NCBI RefSeq assembly: GCF_029227915.1
Contig: NC_079884.1
Coordinates: 9,362,001-9,426,000 of the forward strand
DNA: 64,000 bases
Origin: Hydractinia symbiolongicarpus
Taxonomy: Eukaryota; Cnidaria; Hydrozoa; Anthoathecata; Hydractiniidae
Direction: 5' to 3'
Under the pieces are notes generated by a model that was not told where the DNA came from, ran no database searches, and was given only the letters and a program-made list of their open reading frames with translations. Below are positions 60,701 through 64,000 of the stretch, piece by piece. Both the position numbers and the translations under genes were made by a program. Within the stretch, counting starts at the first letter, position 1. Each line of letters begins with the position of its first letter.

Positions 60701-63700
60701 TAATGCTTTGGATACACATTTACTGGATTAAGTATAACAATGAAGGGTGCAGTGTACCGATATCAGGTGTGAGAATTCCTTACTAACTGTTTAGAGTATA
60801 AATAAAAATTCAAAAATTATGGAGTAAACAAAACAATGATACAGAGCTTCATTTAATTACGATTCCGGAATAAGGTAGTGACACATTATAGTATTAATGT
60901 GATAAAATTTTAAATATGAAATACATTACAGTAAATAAGCTTTAACTTATAACCAACAACTCTGGACATGGTGACATAAAGAAGAAATGATGGAATTGAA
61001 AGATAGAAACCGGAAAGAATTTCATTTTTTCTATCTAAGTTACACACATTGTCAACATTCACTTGTTAACATTTACACAGTGGACTTAGAATGTAAGATA
61101 TTTGGGCAATCAAGATCTTGAACAGTAATAAGTTTTGCTGACGTCAGCAAAATCAAATTTATGATTTTAGGGTCATGTATAAGTGAGAATACATTTCAAA
61201 ACATTCCTAATGGTACATATAATGCAAACCCAAAGTAAAACAAATAACAAACCTCTAAACAAGAGTGATTTCAACATTTTTTTTGACTTTGATAGTCTTT
61301 TAAAATTCAAACATAATTATATCATTAAAAGAAAAATAAGAAGTAAGCGTTTTTTTAAATTTAAGTAAAAAACAAAATAAAAGATTCGCAGACATAAGGG
61401 ACGCAGTCTCTAATTTAACAAAATTTTTAAAAAGTAAAAAAGAAAATAGTAGACAAAATCAAATAATTTCCTGCGAAAAGCACACATAAATTGAAAAACA
61501 CAAATTTAAATATAAAGCACAAAATTGCACTGATTTATGAACGACTAGATGACAATAGAAGGATGAATAACTGATGTTACCTCTTGTGTAGTGACTAAGG
61601 GCCACTCAAACAAAATTTGGGCATATTCCCCAGCTGTCTCATATCTCTACGGTTTGTAAATGAAAAAAAATATTCCTCACCTGCTGTATTTCTCTGTTCT
61701 TTTCTGAACCAATTCTCGAAATTCATTGTAATCATTTTCAGCACATGTTTGATGAATCTTCGCTTTTGATTCTGACATTTTCTCTTCCTTTTTTTGGATT
61801 TCTTCTCTAAAATAACAGAAAACACACCTTGTACCTATATTTTTTACAATAACAATCTTAATTTATGTCTCCTGACAGACCTTACTGTTGGCTGAGATTG
61901 TTTTGACAACAATTATAGATTATGTGATTATATACACAACATGCACACTAAATACACAAATCTTTTTTGAGCACCAGTGTGGTATAAGAATTGGACACTA
62001 GTTTAGCATGGACAAAACACTGAAGTTTAATGAAGATATTAGTTCGGTTTGTCTGTTCAGTATTCATATTACATGCATTTGATCTTAAGAATGATCTTAA
62101 GAATGCATTTGATCTTGCACTTGATCACAAGATCAAATGCATTCTTAACTCTGAAAACACCCTAAGAAGCACTTTGTCTAAACCAAATGACAAAATAAAC
62201 CTGGAAGAACAAAGCAATGTTGTTTACAAAATCCTGTGTAAAGATTGTGATGCAGTGTATATAGGCAAAACAAAAAGAAAGTGTAAGCAACAAGTACAAG
62301 AACATATGAGCGCAGTGAGAAACGGAAATGTGAAGAAAAACGAAATTGCGGACCGCAGAAGTCATCAGTTTAATTGGGATGAGAAGAAAATCATTGACAG
62401 AGAATCCAGAACAACGGCCAGGAAGATTAAAGAAACCATCAACAGTGTAGAACGTAACAAACACAAAAACTGCAACTCGTATCAACTTCCTGAGATTTGG
62501 TTACCAGCCCTACAGAAGAAGTAGTTACCTACATCTAGGTTCGAAAATGTTAATTACCTTATTTAACTATAATTATCAGATCGTTTCTGATTGGTCAATT
62601 TTTATGAATTTCGATCCTCTGCAATTATATAAATACATGCTCAACATCATTTTACTTTGCCCAGTGATGGGAGAAGGATCTCCCGAAACGTTGCCTACTA
62701 AACTATCATGTTCAAGAAACGATAAACTTTTCACGGTAAACTAAAGTTTAAGTTAATAATATGACGGCTCAATGAATGAAAGACGTGAAAAAGATAAACA
62801 AAAGCTAATGTCATATTTTTTGATAGCTTATATTTTTTTAAGAAGTATGCCAATAATACTAAAAGAGATTAAAAGAATACTGAGAAAGTAATTTTATGCA
62901 GCAATACATTTTCCCAAAGGATCTTGTAAAATACATTTTATGGTAAGACCAAAATATATCATTCCACTTTATTTTGCAACATAAACAACCTGAGAAACAA
63001 TGATACAGCAACACACAATGATGAGATGGCTTAAACCAAAACTACATTGCCCAGAAATTGAAGAATTTAGGAAGAAAATCTCATTATATCTAAAATATTT
63101 CATAATCACAACAAAATTATTTTTTCTTAAAAAAAAATTTCCTACAGGATGGCGTAAAATACACCATTGACCTTGCACTTTGATAACTCTCCGCAAATTT
63201 TCTTTCCCACAATAAGTATATAGTCAACATGCCCTTATTTAGATGCCCAATACTTTGCTCTAAGTTTTTTAAAAAGTTACTGTTATTCTATTAAATACTT
63301 AGTTACTTGTGTATAATTTCTTTCTTTAACTTCAGAATAAAATGTGAGAACAAAAATTTTACATGTGCAAGCATATTGTGCAGCAACCAAAAGATCTTAT
63401 GTTACCTACCGCAGCATCTTTTTTTCAGTCTCCTTTTCAGTTATGGATTGAATTATTTTGTCGTACTGCTGCGAAGCTTGCAAAAGTTTGGAATGTTCAG
63501 ATTGCAGGAACTCCTCTAATTTCTTTTTCAACTCTGATGCAGGTGGGCAAGACACAAATATGCTTTCTAAACTTTCTTTGTGTTTTCGCAATCTAGAAAA
63601 CAAAACAAAATTTCAATAAATTGAAAAATATACAGGAAAAAATAACTTATAATTGCTTACGTACATTTCTTGTATTGTATCTTCTTTGTCAGCTTTGTTA

Positions 63701-63978
63701 TTGTTAAGCATGTCTACTTTGGTTTGCGATTTAGATTGCTGGATCATTATGTCTTCTTTTTCACGCAACTGATTCAAAATGGCATCTTCCTTCTTTTTCC
63801 TGGTCATCAAATCATTTACTTCGTCTTTAACTTGCGAAGAGTTAAATTTATTTTCAAAGTCCTCCAAATTTGTTGTTGCCTTCTCCAACTTCTTTTCAAT
63901 ATTTTGCAAACTATTTTCAGAAGTAGCCAGAGAGTTGAGTGAATCATTGATGCTTAATAGTTTTGTTGTGTTAGATTC
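51767..63978 (-). CDS. RAD50: DNA repair protein RAD50, copy B, exons 18-32 (5' part beyond window)
   Basis: Second RAD50 gene, same strand, head to tail with copy A. Exons: 63665-63978, 63410-63592, 61681-61806, 60151-60295, 59794-59907, 58883-58975 and 58764-58856 (duplicated exon 23), 58239-58338, 56706-56917, 56158-56423, 55692-56083, 53886-54083, 53692-53774, 53294-53356, 51969-52102, 51767-51899. Every exon has exactly the length of its copy A counterpart and no frame is broken. The zinc hook CPLC, signature SAGQK, Walker [12 protein letters not shown] and His switch IITHNEE are intact. The product should work like copy A. Differences are concentrated in the coiled coils. Exons 1-17 should lie above 64,000. 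A single base difference (Asp to Asn after the switch His) distinguishes IITHNEE from copy A. Confidence 0.94.
54690..55092 (-). pseudogene. Transposase-type C-terminal relic (pogo/Tigger-like) in RAD50 copy B intron
   Basis: From ATG 55092 the minus strand reads [20 protein letters not shown], then a block with a TAG (near 54,957) followed by [13 protein letters not shown] and [11 protein letters not shown]. This resembles the 'W......P...I..SF..CGI....DGS(E/D)D' end of pogo-type transposases and of genes derived from them. A frameshift near 54,835 then leads to an acidic stretch. Broken by at least one stop and one shift. Modest confidence. Confidence 0.4.
55252..55300 (+). repeat. Poly-T/A and G-run tract (possible G-quadruplex)
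   Basis: A T-run and A-run are followed by GGGA, a run of about ten G, TAAATAAA, GGGA and GGGG. Four G-tracts within about 30 bases could form a quadruplex on the plus strand, which is the non-transcribed strand of RAD50 copy B. Confidence 0.4.
58764..58856 (-). CDS. RAD50: RAD50 copy B exon 23, downstream duplicate
   Basis: 93-base exon, [20 protein letters not shown] then [11 protein letters not shown], bounded by ..CATAG and AAG|GTTTGT. It is open and in phase with exon 24. It is one of two 93-base copies separated by 26 bases. Confidence 0.7.
58883..58975 (-). CDS. RAD50: RAD50 copy B exon 23, upstream duplicate
   Basis: 93-base exon, [20 protein letters not shown] then [11 protein letters not shown], with acceptor TTTTAG and a weaker donor AAG|GTTGTT. 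The 26-base gap to the next copy is too short for normal splicing, so the two copies should be alternatives. Confidence 0.7.
60151..60295 (-). CDS. RAD50: RAD50 copy B exon 21 (zinc hook)
   Basis: 145 bases, encoding [20 protein letters not shown], then GCPLCHRKF and a Leu/Glu end. The CxxC is kept, so homo- or hetero-hook pairing with copy A remains possible. Confidence 0.92.
62030..62742 (+). mobile_element. Penelope-like element 3' fragment in RAD50 copy B intron
   Basis: Matches 50,440-51,051: the GIY-YIG part ([15 protein letters not shown]) is open from about 62,100 to TAG 62,522-62,524. It is followed by the same tail with GGGAGAAGGATCTCCC and GAAACGTTGCC. It lacks the RT. It begins with the same GAAGATATTA(G/T)TTCGGTT flank as the copy at 48,665, so both insertions share a left boundary. 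Located in the intron between the exons at 61681-61806 and 63410-63592. Confidence 0.7.
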
Positions 63979-64000
63979 CTATAATATAAATGAATCTGAG

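Noticed and set aside
24243-63978. The two RAD50 copies as misassembled alleles
   Set aside because: Coding differences are far too many (10 of 48 residues in the zinc-hook exon) and the introns are unrelated in sequence and length. Paralogy fits better.

Overview
The window is AT-rich nuclear DNA from an animal, most likely a cnidarian. Genes are split into many short exons with GT-AG introns, intergenic DNA is full of transposons, and the embedded virus-like genes resemble families I associate with cnidarian genomes. The organism call is inference; no taxon-specific marker is present.

Layout: (1) 1-3,600 is intergenic DNA with a string of Helitron-like repeats (2,153-3,419). (2) 3,607-17,979 is one decayed Polinton/Maverick element bounded by terminal inverted repeats and a GGCTG(A) target duplication. 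Its left part (3,870-12,290) still holds a packaging ATPase lacking its P-loop, a BRO/MSV199-type protein, a double-jelly-roll major capsid protein, a penton-like protein and other conserved Polinton genes, most of them broken. No DNA polymerase B, integrase or protease is seen. Its right end is split by tandem Helitron-like insertions (12,390-17,844), which themselves contain a 2.65-kb hAT-like transposon (14,198-16,849) carrying vertnin-like exon relics. (3) 18,616-23,448, minus strand: exons of a ubiquitin-like plus ankyrin-repeat gene (ANKUB1-like), with another transposon (19,808-21,838) in an intron. (4) 24,243-45,578, minus strand: a complete RAD50 gene whose 32 exons I could join in phase (3,906 coding bases, 1,301 residues), with two large tandem arrays in its introns. 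(5) 45,600-51,750: intergenic DNA with a MADF-domain relic, a CAAA microsatellite and a defective Penelope-like retroelement. (6) 51,767-63,978 and beyond, minus strand: the 3' part of a second RAD50 copy, exons 18-32, each identical in length to its counterpart in the first copy, plus one tandemly duplicated 93-base exon.

How the genes relate: the two RAD50 genes are head-to-tail paralogues encoding the ATPase/zinc-hook subunit of the MRE11-RAD50-NBS1 double-strand-break repair complex. The Polinton genes would have formed a virion-building and packaging set, but as found here they cannot make a functional virus.

Most notable points: the intact tandem RAD50 duplication, the possible mutually exclusive exon pair in RAD50 copy B, and kappaB-like plus CRE-like palindromes in the Polinton termini.
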